The notes under the pieces were generated by a model. That model saw nothing but the letters and a program-made list of their open reading frames with translations, made no database searches and was not told the origin of the DNA. Made by a program: the position numbers and the translations under genes. Below, one piece after another: positions 27,940 through 36,847 of a stretch of DNA of 64,000 bases (position 1 is its first letter; every line of letters begins with the position of its first letter). Source of the DNA: Prado023 sp963714995 (GTDB taxonomy: Bacteria; Actinomycetota; Actinomycetes; S36-B12; CAIYMF01); the NCBI GenBank assembly GCA_963714995.1, contig CAVQQP010000002.1, forward strand, positions 213,723-277,722. Direction: 5' to 3'.

Positions 27940-28281
27940 CGCCACCACCTCCAGCAGATCGACACGCGACCAGCCTGACCGGTCTTGAACGGGCCGTTCG
28001 CGGCGACGTCTCTGGCCAGGTCTGCCCCGACGCCAGCGACACTCTCCGACTCATCCCGACCACGTCCCACGCCTCCGTTCGAGCGTGGCACGAGGACCCC
28101 TCCCACGGCAGGGGACAACGTCCCCAGGTCCCACCCGGCGCGTGATCACCCACGCCCAAGGCCGCGCAACTCGGCCCACTTAGCCGGATCAGAGCCAGTC
28201 CAGCCAAGCCTTCCTTGCTCTCGTCGAGGTGCGTCCACAGGGCGGGGGGAGGGGGCCGCCCAGCCCCGGTGGCCTTGGGGT
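27940..28281. other. Intergenic region without recognisable gene
   Basis: The region lies upstream of the minus-strand hydrolase and downstream of the phosphoribosyltransferase. No frame shows recognisable protein sequence or a convincing start. No strong hairpin or repeat was seen. Confidence 0.5.
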
Positions 28282-28815
28282 CTACAAGTCGCGCGCCTTG
28301 AGCTTGGCCACGTAGGGCAGGTTGCGCAGCTGGCCCTGCCAGGGCAGTCCAAATCCGACGAGCATCTCGTCACTGTCCATCTCGTAGGCGTAGTACTGGC
28401 GAACGGGGATGTCCACGCGTCCGGGTTTGACGAAGAGCGTCGCCACCGACACGGACGCGGGTTGGTGTGTGGCGAGGTGGGCCACCAGCCGCTTCATCGT
28501 GCCGCCGGACTCGATCGCGTCATCGACGACGAGCACGTCCCTGCCCGCGATGGGGATGTTCTGGTGGTACACGATCGGCGAGGCGTTGTTCCGTTCTCCG
28601 GGAGTGTGCGGGCAGGAGATGAAGTCCATCTCGATGTCGAACGTGAGCTGGCGGACCAGGTCCGCCGTCGCCAGGATCCCACCGGGCACGACCGTGATCA
28701 CGACTGCTGAGGTGAAGTCGGCGTTCAGCCGCCCCGCGACTCGAGCGATCCCCTCGCGAATACGGTCGTCGCTCAGCACCGTCTCCCCGATGACCTCGTG
28801 ACTCACCTGATGCAT
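28282..28815 (-). CDS. Phosphoribosyltransferase, hypoxanthine-guanine type
   Basis: The 177-residue protein carries the PRPP-binding loop VLVVDDAIESGGTMKRLV, in the same place as VDDIxDTGxT of purine salvage enzymes. Upstream are VVITVVPGGILATADLVRQL and a flexible loop region with Ser/Pro/Asn. The C-terminal part VGFGLPWQGQLRNLPYVAKL fits hypoxanthine phosphoribosyltransferase. It would make IMP or GMP from base and PRPP. The loop departs from consensus (AIESGG for IxDTG), so substrate preference is uncertain. ATG 28815 is assumed; a GTG at 28803 is possible. Confidence 0.8.
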   Translation of the reverse strand: MHQVSHEVIGETVLSDDRIREGIARVAGRLNADFTSAVVITVVPGGILATADLVRQLTFDIEMDFISCPHTPGERNNASPIVYHQNIPIAGRDVLVVDDAIESGGTMKRLVAHLATHQPASVSVATLFVKPGRVDIPVRQYYAYEMDSDEMLVGFGLPWQGQLRNLPYVAKLKARDL

Positions 28816-28906
28816 TGTGCCGCTGCGGGGGCGAGGATGCCCTGGCCATCACGTCCGCCCGTCAGCTCTTGACGACCTCGGTCAGATCGGCGCCGTCACC
28901 CTCGTT

Positions 28907-28966
28907 CGCGTCCACTGGGCGCTGCGATGCCTGCCGGATGCGCCCAACTCGCGGCGGATAGACGCG
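28907..28966. repeat. Hairpin-forming repeat, copy B
   Basis: The inner arms CTGGGCGC (28915–28922) and GCGCCCA (28940–28946), then CTCGCGGCGGA, match copy A at 27046. The outer arms CGCGTC (28907–28912) and GACGCG (28961–28966) add a second stem. The right flank GACGCGGGTCAGGCGG also resembles the hairpin flank at 59842. Confidence 0.55.
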
Positions 28967-29044
28967 GGTCAGGCGGAGCGGCGGTGGGGACGCGGGCTGC
29001 TACTCGGCAGCCTCCGCTGGTAGGTGGTCGGCACTGGCGGCGCA

Positions 29045-29419
29045 CTACTCGTGACTGAGCAGTGCCGTCCCATCGGGGTTGTCAATGATGTACTTCCAAC
29101 TGCCGTCAGGCTGACGACGCACGACCTCGGCCGTTGCTCCCGTCGGGGTCGATCCATCCGGCATCTGCATGGTCCACGGCGTGTGGATCAGCGCCAGGTC
29201 CCCAGCCGGGAAGACAAGGGACTCTCCGAACACCAGCTTGGCACCGGAGTCGAGGTATGCCTTGAGCGTCACGCGGATCTGGTCATGACCGGTCGACGTG
29301 CCGTGCGACGTCGGAAAGACAGCATCCTCCTCGTAGAGGGACATGAGCCCCGTCAGGTCACTGTCGGCAAAGTACCGCTCGAACAGGGTGCTCGCCTCGG
29401 CCGGTTCACGCGCGCTCAT
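29045..29419 (-). CDS. NTF2-like/SnoaL-type nuclear transport factor 2 family protein
   Basis: The 124-residue α+β barrel protein shows the family's LFERYFADSDLTGLMSLYEEDAVFPTSHG opening and the closing WTMQMPDGSTPTGATAEVVRRQPDGSWKYIIDNP. This DUF4440/SnoaL-like group includes isomerases and binding proteins, and no catalytic residue can be assigned. It is divergent from the aldo/keto reductase gene, 142 bases away, and may share its promoter region. Confidence 0.8.
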   Translation of the reverse strand: MSAREPAEASTLFERYFADSDLTGLMSLYEEDAVFPTSHGTSTGHDQIRVTLKAYLDSGAKLVFGESLVFPAGDLALIHTPWTMQMPDGSTPTGATAEVVRRQPDGSWKYIIDNPDGTALLSHE

Positions 29420-29561
29420 CGGGATCCCTTCGTCGTCTTCGGATGCTGCAACCTACCTGCGCTGGCCATCTGTTGTCGCGACCCCGCCACCTCCCCGAGT
29501 CGGGCATGCAGGTCCGGTGTCCGCGATGCCGCGGGGATTCACTCGCCGCTAGGTTGGCTGC

Positions 29562-30560
29562 ATGACATCTCACGTCTCGCAGCAACGCATGGATCGCAGG
29601 CCCCTCGGTGCCCGAAGCGGGCTGGAGGTGTCCGAGGTCGGGCTGGGGCTCTGGGCGGTTTCGGGCAGCGAATGGGGCCCTGTCCAGGACGAGGAGAATC
29701 TCGAGGCGATCGACGCGGCGCTGGAGTCCGGCGTCAACTTCTTCGACACCGCCGACGTCTACGGAGGCGGTCACTCGGAGGAGTTGCTGGGTCGCGCGCT
29801 CCGGACGCGGCGTGATGCGTTCGTCGTGGCCACCAAGATCGGCTGGATCGACTTCGACGGGCAGGCGAACCGCTCGCAGTACGACAGCGTCGACAAGCTG
29901 GTGGCCGGTGTGCAGGGGTCGTTGGGTCGCCTGGGAACTGACCGCATCGATGTCATCCAGTGCCACGTGGACTACCCGGAACCGAACACGCCGGTGTTCA
30001 TCGAGGGGTTCCGGCGACTCAAGGAGGCGGGAACGGTCCGGGCGTGGGGGGTCAGCACCAGTGATCCCGACCACCTGCGCCGGTTCAACGCCGACGGTGA
30101 CTGCGATGTGCTGCAGACCGACTACTCCATCCTCAACCGCACTGCAGAGGCCGAACTGCTCCCCTACTGCCAGGAGAACGGGATCGGAGTCATCGTGCGG
30201 GGTCCACTCGCCATGGGGTTGCTCACGGGCAAGTACACGGCCTCCGACACCTTCCCCGAGGGTGACTTCCGTCGGGCCTGGATCGACGACCCGGCACAGC
30301 ATGAGCAGTTCCTCCGCGACCTGGAGACCGTGGACACGCTGCGCGGCGTGGTCCCCGACGGCGAGTCGATGGCGCAGTTCGCCCTGCGGTTCGTCCGCAG
30401 CCACCCAGCGGTCAGCACCGTGATACCCGGTGCCAAGGACCGCCGACAGGCCGAAACCAACTCGGCCGCCGGGCTCAGGCCCCTGCTGTCAGAACAGGAG
30501 AAGGCGGCAGTTGATCGCCTCGTCCCCCCCGGTGGCGGACGCAAGATCTGGCCCGCGTAG
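29562..30560 (+). CDS. Aldo/keto reductase
   Basis: The 332-residue NADPH-dependent (β/α)8 oxidoreductase contains the catalytic tetrad: Asp in FFDTADVYGGG, Tyr in DVYGGG, Lys in VVATKIGWIDF and His in DVIQCHVDYPE. The cofactor-binding C-terminal segment VSTVIPGAKDRRQAETNSAA is intact. Substrate is unknown. It starts at ATG 29562; a second ATG at 29589 (MDRRPLG) is nearer the conserved start. It stands alone with a possible hairpin after the stop (CCCGC…GCGGG at about 30575–30596). Confidence 0.92.
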   Translation: MTSHVSQQRMDRRPLGARSGLEVSEVGLGLWAVSGSEWGPVQDEENLEAIDAALESGVNFFDTADVYGGGHSEELLGRALRTRRDAFVVATKIGWIDFDGQANRSQYDSVDKLVAGVQGSLGRLGTDRIDVIQCHVDYPEPNTPVFIEGFRRLKEAGTVRAWGVSTSDPDHLRRFNADGDCDVLQTDYSILNRTAEAELLPYCQENGIGVIVRGPLAMGLLTGKYTASDTFPEGDFRRAWIDDPAQHEQFLRDLETVDTLRGVVPDGESMAQFALRFVRSHPAVSTVIPGAKDRRQAETNSAAGLRPLLSEQEKAAVDRLVPPGGGRKIWPA

Positions 30561-30727
30561 GCAACCGGTGAGGTCCCGCGATTCGCGAGTGCGGGTTCCT
30601 GGCTCTGAGCGGGCCGAACTGCCCCAGTTCAGGTCGCGGAACAACATGTGGTGCCATCCTTCGATGCCGCCCCACCCACGGCCACTCTGGAAGTTGCGCG
30701 GGAGGATCTCGGTGGTTTGATCATCCC

Positions 30728-31633
30728 ATGCGCATCTTCTTCACCGGGGGCAGCGGCAAGGCTGGCAGGCACGTCGTGGCGCACCTCGCCGGGCGCGGTC
30801 ATCAGGTCACCAACGCCGACCTCGTCCCCTTGGGAAACCCGGCCGTGGCGGATCTGAGGGTCGACCTCACCGACCTCGGCGAGACCTACTCGGCGATGGC
30901 AGGGCTGGCGAGGATGGCGGAGTTGGAGCCGGTGAAGAAACCCGGCTACGACGCCGTCGTGCACTTCGCGGCTGTGCCGGCGATCCTGCGGACCTCCGAT
31001 GCGAGGACCTACGCCACGAACGTGCTCAGCACGTACAACGTGCTCGAAGCCGCGACACGGCTCGGTATCCGGAAGATCGTGTTCGCATCCTCGGAGGCGA
31101 CCTACGGGATCTGCTTCGCCCAGGGCGAGCGGCGACCGCAGTACGTGCCGGTGGACGAGGACCACCCGACCGTGCCAGAGGACTCCTACGCGATGTCCAA
31201 GGTGGCCAATGAGGTGACGGCACGCTCCTTCCAGGCCCGCACCGGCGCCGACGTCTACGGGCTACGGATCAGCAGCGTGGTCGAGCCGCACGAGTACGCC
31301 GAACTGTTCCCGGACTTCCTCGCCGATCCCGTCGCTGAGGCGGCGCAAGCATCTTCGCCTACGTCGACACTCGAGACCTCGCCCAGGTGGTGCAACGCTG
31401 CCTGGAGGTCGACGGGCTCGGCTACGAGGTCTTCAACATTGCCAACCCGGACATGTCCGTCGCAGCGACGACCGACGAGGTCCGGGTCCGCTTCTACGAC
31501 AGGGGTGGAGCTGAAACGGCAGATGGGGCCCAACGAGTCCTTCAACTCCATCGACAAAGCCCGCGAACTCCTCGGATACGCGCCGCAGCACTCGTGGCGC
31601 GAGGTCCTGCCGGATCCGCAGACACAGAACTGA
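30728..31633 (+). CDS. NAD-dependent epimerase/dehydratase family protein, two compensating frameshifts
   Basis: The extended SDR-type protein has GxxGxxG at the start (MRIFFTGGSGKAGRH). The catalytic region is SSEATYG, with YAMSKVANE as the YxxxK pair. After FPDFLADPV the frame fails; the next frame supplies IFAYVDTRDLAQVVQRCLEVDGLGYEVFNIANPDMSVAA to about 31500. The original frame then resumes with VELKRQMGPNESFNSIDKARELLGYAPQHSWREVL. The shifts lie near 31348 and 31505. The protein is complete apart from the shifts, ~302 residues. Substrate is probably a nucleotide sugar or related compound, but this is not shown. Confidence 0.75.
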   Translation: MRIFFTGGSGKAGRHVVAHLAGRGHQVTNADLVPLGNPAVADLRVDLTDLGETYSAMAGLARMAELEPVKKPGYDAVVHFAAVPAILRTSDARTYATNVLSTYNVLEAATRLGIRKIVFASSEATYGICFAQGERRPQYVPVDEDHPTVPEDSYAMSKVANEVTARSFQARTGADVYGLRISSVVEPHEYAELFPDFLADPVAEAAQASSPTSTLETSPRWCNAAWRSTGSATRSSTLPTRTCPSQRRPTRSGSASTTGVELKRQMGPNESFNSIDKARELLGYAPQHSWREVLPDPQTQN

Positions 31634-31870
31634 CGCCACACGACCCGGCTGCTGCGCGGGCCCGACCCGCACGCGGCGGGATGACGCCGTTCGATGCGCG
31701 GATGCAAGTCGGGGCGTCGGGCCTCGGCTATGCCGGTCTGTGAGGTGACGACCCACGGCGTCGGCGGGGCAGGTCTCATTGGCACGCTCCTCACCGTGCT
31801 TGGGCACCCCGAACCATCCGCCGGGGCTTCAGGAGTACGGTGAGCGCGGATCAGTACTCGGCTGGAAGGG

Positions 31871-32242
31871 ATGAAGATGGCGGGCGAATCTCGGGATCCG
31901 GGGTGGTACCCAGACCACAACGACCCTGCGTTCAACCGGTACTGGAACGGGCGCGCGTGGACGGCCAGGCGTCACCCGGTGAACTCCAACAAACCGCCAC
32001 GACCGGTCACGCAGCAAACCGGGACAGCTCGCCGCCGGCCCGCCGCGAGCCTGCCCGCACCAGCACCCGCACCGGAGCCGGCGAAGAAGCGACTGCCGGT
32101 CTGGGTGTGGATCGTGGGCTCACTGATGCTGGCCAGGTCCGTCCTCGGGGTGGTCGCCGCCTTCGACAACCCGGACCCGGGATCCACCTCGACGGTGACC
32201 CCCCATCCCACAGCCGTGAGCAGCCCCGCAGCATCGCACTGA
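31871..32242 (+). CDS. DUF2510 domain protein with membrane anchor
   Basis: The 123-residue product begins with a DUF2510 motif (DPGWYPDHNDPAFNRYWNGRAWTARRHP), a short Trp-rich element common at the N-termini of actinobacterial membrane proteins. A Pro/Ala linker and one hydrophobic helix (VWVWIVGSLMLARSVLGVVAAF) follow, then a short Thr/Pro exterior tail. Function is unknown. It is convergent with the MFS gene, 11 bases apart. Confidence 0.8.
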   Translation: MKMAGESRDPGWYPDHNDPAFNRYWNGRAWTARRHPVNSNKPPRPVTQQTGTARRRPAASLPAPAPAPEPAKKRLPVWVWIVGSLMLARSVLGVVAAFDNPDPGSTSTVTPHPTAVSSPAASH

Positions 32243-32253
32243 CCCCCGGGCGC

Positions 32254-33876
32254 CTATTCGACGGCCATGGGGGCGGGCTCGCCGAGGGCCTCGGCCTCGC
32301 CCTCCTGGCGGGTGCGCAGCGGTACTTCGGGGATGAGGAATGCCACGAGGAACGCGAGCACGAGGAAGGGGATCGCGGTGAGGAACACGTCGTGCAGCGC
32401 CAGGACGAACGACTCCAGGACCGGCTCCTTCACCTGCGGGGGCAGCGCCTGGATGGCCCGGACATCGGCCAGCGAGCCTCCGACGCCGGCGGCCCCACCC
32501 GGAGCCCCCGCGAACGCCTCCGACAGGTAATGGGCGAGGCGGGTGCTGAGCACGGCCCCGAAGATCGCGGTGCCGAACGCGCCACCCATCGAGCGGAAGA
32601 ACGTCACCGACGACGTCGCGACGCCCAGGTCGCGGAAGGCGACATCGTTCTGGACCGCGGTGACCACCGTCTGCATCGTGAAGCCCAGGCCGGCGCCGAG
32701 CAGGAAGATGCTCACCGCGAAGGACCCGTAGGACGTGCCCACCGTCAGTCGGGTGAGCATCACCATCGCCCCGAGCGTGATCGCCGAGCCGAGGATCGGG
32801 TAGATCTTGTAGCGGCCGTACTTGGTCACCAGCAGGCCTGATCCGATGGAGGTGATGAAGATGCCGATGACCATCGGCAGCAGGGCCAGGCCGGACTCGG
32901 TCGGTGAGTAGCCCTTGACCACCTGCAGGTAGAACGGCAGGTAGATGATCCCACCGAACATCGCCATGCCCATGATCGCGGCGAATACGACCGACCAGCG
33001 GAACACGCGGCCCTGGAACAGGTGCATCGGGATGATCGGCTCCTCGGCGCGCAGCTCGACGAACACGAACGCCACGGCCAGCAGCAGGCCACCGATCAGC
33101 AGCACCAGCGAGAGCGGGTCGGTCCAGCCGTAGTCCGGGCCGGCCCAGGAGGTGTACAGCAGGAGCGAGGTGACGGAGCCGACGATGACCGCCGCGCCCA
33201 GGTAGTCGATGCGGTGGTCGCGGCGGACCAGCGGCATGTGCAGGGCGCGCGAGGTGATGAACAGCGCAGCCAGGCCGATCGGGATGTTCAGCCAGAAGAT
33301 CCACCGCCAGCCCGGGCCGTCGGTGAAGAACCCGCCGAGCAGCGGCCCGGCGACGCTCGAGATCCCGAAGACCGCCCCGAACAGGCCCTGGTACTTGCCG
33401 CGCTCCCGTGGCGGGATGATGTCGCCGATGATGGCCAGCGACAGCGCCATGAGGCCACCACCGCCCAGGCCCTGCACGGCACGACCGCCGATGAGCATCC
33501 CCATCGAGGTGGCGGCACCGGCGATCACCGAACCGAGGAGGAAGATGATGATCGCCGCCTGGAACATGGGCCGGCGGCCGTAGAGGTCCGAGACCTTGCC
33601 CCACAGCGGCGTGGACGCCGTCGAGGTCAGCAGATAGGCAGTGACCACCCACGACAGGTGCTCCAGACCGCCGAGGTCCGACACGATCGTGGGCAGCGCA
33701 GTGCCGACGATGCTCTGGTCCAGGGCGGCCAGGAACATGCCGGCCATCAGGCCGGTCATCACCTGGATGATCTCGCGATGGGTCAGGTAGGACGGGCCTT
33801 CCTGGGCGGCATCCGGGCCGGCTGCCGAGACGGCCGCGGGCGGCGCATCGGGATGCGGGACGGTCTCGTTGCTCAT
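32254..33876 (-). CDS. MFS efflux transporter, DHA2 (EmrB/QacA) family
   Basis: The 540-residue proton-coupled drug exporter has 14 predicted membrane helices. Motif A-like WGKVSDLYGRRPMF follows helix 2, and the motif C-type ISSVAGPLLGGFFTDGPGWRWIF occurs in the fifth helix region. The N-terminal 35 residues are Pro/Ala-rich. The start overlaps the stop of the MarR-type gene by four bases, so regulator and pump form one operon, the usual arrangement for inducible multidrug efflux. The substrate is unknown. Confidence 0.93.
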   Translation of the reverse strand: MSNETVPHPDAPPAAVSAAGPDAAQEGPSYLTHREIIQVMTGLMAGMFLAALDQSIVGTALPTIVSDLGGLEHLSWVVTAYLLTSTASTPLWGKVSDLYGRRPMFQAAIIIFLLGSVIAGAATSMGMLIGGRAVQGLGGGGLMALSLAIIGDIIPPRERGKYQGLFGAVFGISSVAGPLLGGFFTDGPGWRWIFWLNIPIGLAALFITSRALHMPLVRRDHRIDYLGAAVIVGSVTSLLLYTSWAGPDYGWTDPLSLVLLIGGLLLAVAFVFVELRAEEPIIPMHLFQGRVFRWSVVFAAIMGMAMFGGIIYLPFYLQVVKGYSPTESGLALLPMVIGIFITSIGSGLLVTKYGRYKIYPILGSAITLGAMVMLTRLTVGTSYGSFAVSIFLLGAGLGFTMQTVVTAVQNDVAFRDLGVATSSVTFFRSMGGAFGTAIFGAVLSTRLAHYLSEAFAGAPGGAAGVGGSLADVRAIQALPPQVKEPVLESFVLALHDVFLTAIPFLVLAFLVAFLIPEVPLRTRQEGEAEALGEPAPMAVE

Positions 33877-34316
33877 GCGTTCTCCTTCTGTTCGCCGAGG
33901 GCGGCGGCGAGCTTGTGCACCAGGCGGACCAACTCGGTCCGCTCGCTCGGGGAGAAGTCGGACGTCGCGGCCCGCAACCTCTCGCGGTGCCCGCGAAGCC
34001 GCTCGGTGAGGAATCTCATTCCCGGGTCGGTGATCCGCAACAGGGTCGCCCGGCCGTCATCAGGGTCTCGGGAGACCTCCACGAGCCCTCCGTCGGCCAG
34101 GGCCTTCACGTGCCTGCTGACCGTCGACGCGTCCAGGCCCAGCGCCTCTGCCAGGGCTGTCTGCCGCGACGGGCCCGAGGACGCCAGGTGATGCAGGACG
34201 GGAAACGCGCCCGGATCCACGCCAACCGAGTTGGCCACGAAGCCGCGCTTGAGCGCGACGATCGCCACCAGGAGCTCGTCCTCGGTGCACTCAGGAACCC
34301 AAGGATCTCTGGACAT
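33873..34316 (-). CDS. MarR family transcriptional regulator
   Basis: The 147-residue winged-helix regulator contains AFPVLHHLASSGPSRQTALAEALGLDASTVSRHVKALADGGLVEVSRDPDDGRATLLRITDPG, which is the MarR DNA-binding core with its wing (DPDDGRA). Helices for dimerisation lie at both ends. ATG 34316 is preferred; an upstream in-frame ATG at 34340 lies inside the palindrome at 34332–34354, which is better read as the operator. It precedes and overlaps the MFS gene and probably represses it until a ligand binds. Confidence 0.9.
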   Translation of the reverse strand: MSRDPWVPECTEDELLVAIVALKRGFVANSVGVDPGAFPVLHHLASSGPSRQTALAEALGLDASTVSRHVKALADGGLVEVSRDPDDGRATLLRITDPGMRFLTERLRGHRERLRAATSDFSPSERTELVRLVHKLAAALGEQKENA

Positions 34317-34331
34317 GGGACAAGGAGAACA

Positions 34332-34354
34332 TAGTTGCATGCAGCACGCAACTA
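34332..34354. promoter_or_regulatory. Palindromic operator for the MarR/MFS operon
   Basis: TAGTTGC at 34332–34338 and GCAACTA at 34348–34354 form a perfect inverted repeat with a nine-base spacer. MarR proteins bind palindromes of this size (TTGC…GCAA). It lies 16 bases upstream of the marR-type start, consistent with autorepression. Confidence 0.7.
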
Positions 34355-34380
34355 AACCCTCAAGCCTGGCCTGCCAGCGA

Positions 34381-34405
34381 GCGCGACTCGCGGCGATGTG
34401 GGGCA
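34381..34405. repeat. Short dispersed intergenic repeat, copy 2
   Basis: The stretch ending CGGCGATGTGGGGCA shares its core with copies at 24720, 36396, 38859 and 47566. It lies between the MarR operator and the ABC transporter gene. Confidence 0.45.
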
Positions 34406-34548
34406 ATGTCATGACTCCCTCCTTGGCGCGTCCGTGCGAGGGTGCCGCCGGCCGACCCGCCCGCCACAATGTCCTCGTGGTTATCGGTGGCGAGCACGCG
34501 CGGCCGCTGGGGGCGATCCGGCGGCCGCCGATGGTCTGACGGGGCACC

Positions 34549-36345
34549 GTGACCTCGGGCGACGTGCAGGTCGAGGGTCTCGTCAAGCGGTACGGGGAGC
34601 TCACTGCTCTGGCCGGTGTGGACCTTGTGGTTCCTGCTGGGTCGGTCGTGGCGCTGCTGGGTGCGAACGGCGCCGGCAAGACCACGTTGGTGCGCATCCT
34701 GACCACGCTGACGGTGCCGGACGAGGGGCGTGCGCGCGTCGGCGGCGCAGACGTCGTCACGGCTGCCGGGCAGGTGCGCACCTTGATCGGCGTCACGGGC
34801 CAGTACGCCGCGGTGGACGCCCGGCTCACCGCAGCTGAGAACCTCGACCTGATCGCTCGGCTGTACCACCTGCCGCCCGCCACGCGACGGGAACGCGTAA
34901 GCGATCTGCTGGAGAAACTGGCGCTGACCGAGGCTGCCGATCGTCGCGCGGGGACGCTGTCGGGCGGCACGCGCCGCCGCCTGGACATCGCCGCGGGACT
35001 CATCGGCGGCACGCCAGTGGTCGTGCTCGACGAGCCGACCACGGGGCTCGATCCCCGGACCCGCCTCGCGCTGTGGGACATGATCCGCGAGCGAGCCGCC
35101 ACCGGCACGACCGTTCTGCTCACCTCGCAGTACCTCGAGGAGGCCGACCAGCTGGCCGACCGCATCGCACTGCTCGACGCGGGCAGAGTGGTCGCCGAGG
35201 GAAGGCCCGACCAACTCAAGGACCTGGTCGGCGCGACCGTACTCGACGTGACCGTGGGCGGGAACGGGCTCGAGCGAGCCGCTGTCGTGCTCGCGGCTCT
35301 CGGGCACGGCGCGCCGCAGGTCGACCCGGTGCAGCGCCGCCTGACCCTGCCGGCCGATGACGTCGACAGCCTGCCCGCGGTGCTGTCGAGACTGCGGGAG
35401 CAGGACGTCGACGTCGTCGAGTTGGGGGCACGTCGGCCCACCCTCGAGGAGGTGTTCCTGGCCCTCACGGGGCCGGACGCGGCGCAGCCGTCCGGGGCCG
35501 GGCCCACCGCGCGCGCAAGTCCGGCGCTGGTCAGACACTCGGGGGAGGAAGGAGCGTCGACGCTGCCCGCGCAGCGGCACCCGCCACGACGGACGATGAG
35601 CGAGATCCGAGCGCTCACGACGCGCAACTGGCGGCGGCTCGGCCGCGACCCGCAGACGCTGGCGCTCACCGTGGGACAGCCGATCCTGCTGCTGCTGGGC
35701 TTCCGCTACCTGCTCGGTGGCGCGATCGCCGTGCCCGGGGGCGTCTACGTGCAATACCTGTTGCCGGGGCTGTTCACCGCCGCGGTGATCATCGCCAGCG
35801 GCGGCACTGCGATCAGCCTCGCGCAAGACCTGCAGAGCGGGATCATCGACCGCTTCCGGACGCTGCCGATCGCCCGGTCGGCGGTGCTGGCGGCACGCAC
35901 GACGGCCGACCAAGTCGTGAACCTGGTGTCGCTCGCGGCGATCGTCGCGCTGAGCGTGCCGCTCGGCTTCGAGTTCCGGGGCACCACGGCGCAGGTGGTG
36001 CTCGCCCTCGCTCTGCTCGTGCTGCTCGGCTACGCGCTGACGTGGATGTACGCAGCGATCGGCAGCTCCCTGAGCAGCCCCGAAGCGGCCTACGCCGCCG
36101 GCACCCTCGCCCTGTTCCTCCTGCTGTTCGCCAGCTCGGCCTTCGTACCGGTAGAAACCTTCCCGCAGTGGCTGCAGCCGGTCGCCGGGGTGCAACCAGT
36201 CACGATCACCATCGACGCCGTGCGCGCGCTGACCAACGGGCTCCCCGCCGGAGGCCTCCCCTGGCAGTCAGCACTCTGGTCGGTCGTGATCCTGATGGTC
36301 TCCATGGCCATCGCAGTCAGGAAGTACCGGCGCAGGGCACGCTGA
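34549..36345 (+). CDS. ABC-2 type exporter with ATPase and permease fused in one polypeptide
   Basis: The first ~315 residues form a DrrA-type ATPase: Walker A GANGAGKTT (about 38–46), Q-loop GQYAAVDARLT, signature LSGGTRRRLD, Walker B VVVLDEPTTGLDP and a C-terminal DrrA extension. A ~35-residue Pro/Arg/Ser linker follows. From about Met350 there is a DrrB-type ABC-2 permease with six membrane helices (SEIRALTTRNWRRLGRDPQ, VPVETFPQWLQPV). These are usually two genes. No stop or ribosome-binding site precedes Met350 (ATG 35596). The fusion may be real or come from an indel removing a stop. It probably exports a drug or lipid. Confidence 0.88.
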   Translation: MTSGDVQVEGLVKRYGELTALAGVDLVVPAGSVVALLGANGAGKTTLVRILTTLTVPDEGRARVGGADVVTAAGQVRTLIGVTGQYAAVDARLTAAENLDLIARLYHLPPATRRERVSDLLEKLALTEAADRRAGTLSGGTRRRLDIAAGLIGGTPVVVLDEPTTGLDPRTRLALWDMIRERAATGTTVLLTSQYLEEADQLADRIALLDAGRVVAEGRPDQLKDLVGATVLDVTVGGNGLERAAVVLAALGHGAPQVDPVQRRLTLPADDVDSLPAVLSRLREQDVDVVELGARRPTLEEVFLALTGPDAAQPSGAGPTARASPALVRHSGEEGASTLPAQRHPPRRTMSEIRALTTRNWRRLGRDPQTLALTVGQPILLLLGFRYLLGGAIAVPGGVYVQYLLPGLFTAAVIIASGGTAISLAQDLQSGIIDRFRTLPIARSAVLAARTTADQVVNLVSLAAIVALSVPLGFEFRGTTAQVVLALALLVLLGYALTWMYAAIGSSLSSPEAAYAAGTLALFLLLFASSAFVPVETFPQWLQPVAGVQPVTITIDAVRALTNGLPAGGLPWQSALWSVVILMVSMAIAVRKYRRRAR

Positions 36346-36395
36346 GGCTCCCGCTTCCCGAGGCGCGCGTGCTGTTCTGTGCCACGTGGGTCCTC

Positions 36396-36412
36396 CGCGG
36401 CGATGTGGGGCA
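36396..36412. repeat. Short dispersed intergenic repeat, copy 3
   Basis: CGCGGCGATGTGGGGCA matches the core of the copy at 34381 exactly over 16 bases. It lies 51 bases after the ABC transporter stop. Confidence 0.45.
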
Positions 36413-36481
36413 CCCCCCGCACATCTTCATGCGGGATGGTCGGAGCCCGCGCACTGAAGGTGCACCCGGTCGGCGGCTGGT

Positions 36482-36769
36482 TCAGCGATCGTCTGCGGGG
36501 CGCAGTATGGACGTGCGCGGCGCCCCGGCGAGGGCTGGGGCGCTGGACGTTGAGGCCCACACCGTGTCCTGCAGGAAGCCCAGGAACGACGTGGCGTCCT
36601 CGGTGGTGTCGAAGTCGAGGTCGATGACGATGAAGTGCTCGTCGTCGATGGGCTGGGCGACGCGGGCTGCCTGCACCCGACCGGCGGTGCGGGCCGGGGC
36701 GAAGCGGTCGAATGCCGTGCGCCAGGTGCGGTAGTCGGTGATCGGGTGCTCGATGTGCAGGGTGATCAT
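36482..36769 (-). CDS. Hypothetical small protein, possible dimeric α+β barrel
   Basis: The 95-residue product begins MITLHIEHPITDYRTWRTAFDRF and contains DDEHFIVIDLDFDTTEDATSFLGFLQ. Length and the β-α-β-β-α-β pattern resemble the antibiotic biosynthesis monooxygenase-like ferredoxin fold, but no catalytic residues can be assigned. ATG at 36769 is chosen because the family-like sequence starts there. It is divergent from the LuxR-type regulator gene 78 bases away. Confidence 0.6.
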   Translation of the reverse strand: MITLHIEHPITDYRTWRTAFDRFAPARTAGRVQAARVAQPIDDEHFIVIDLDFDTTEDATSFLGFLQDTVWASTSSAPALAGAPRTSILRPADDR

Positions 36770-36847
36770 GCCCGCCACGCTACGGACCTGGCGGGCGGGC
36801 TGGGAATCCCAGCTTGTTGGGATCCGATCCGGCGTAGCATCCACGTC

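Noticed and set aside
34317..34340. Upstream ATG at 34340 for the MarR protein
   Set aside because: It falls inside the palindromic operator and has no ribosome-binding site, and the MarR fold does not need the extra residues.
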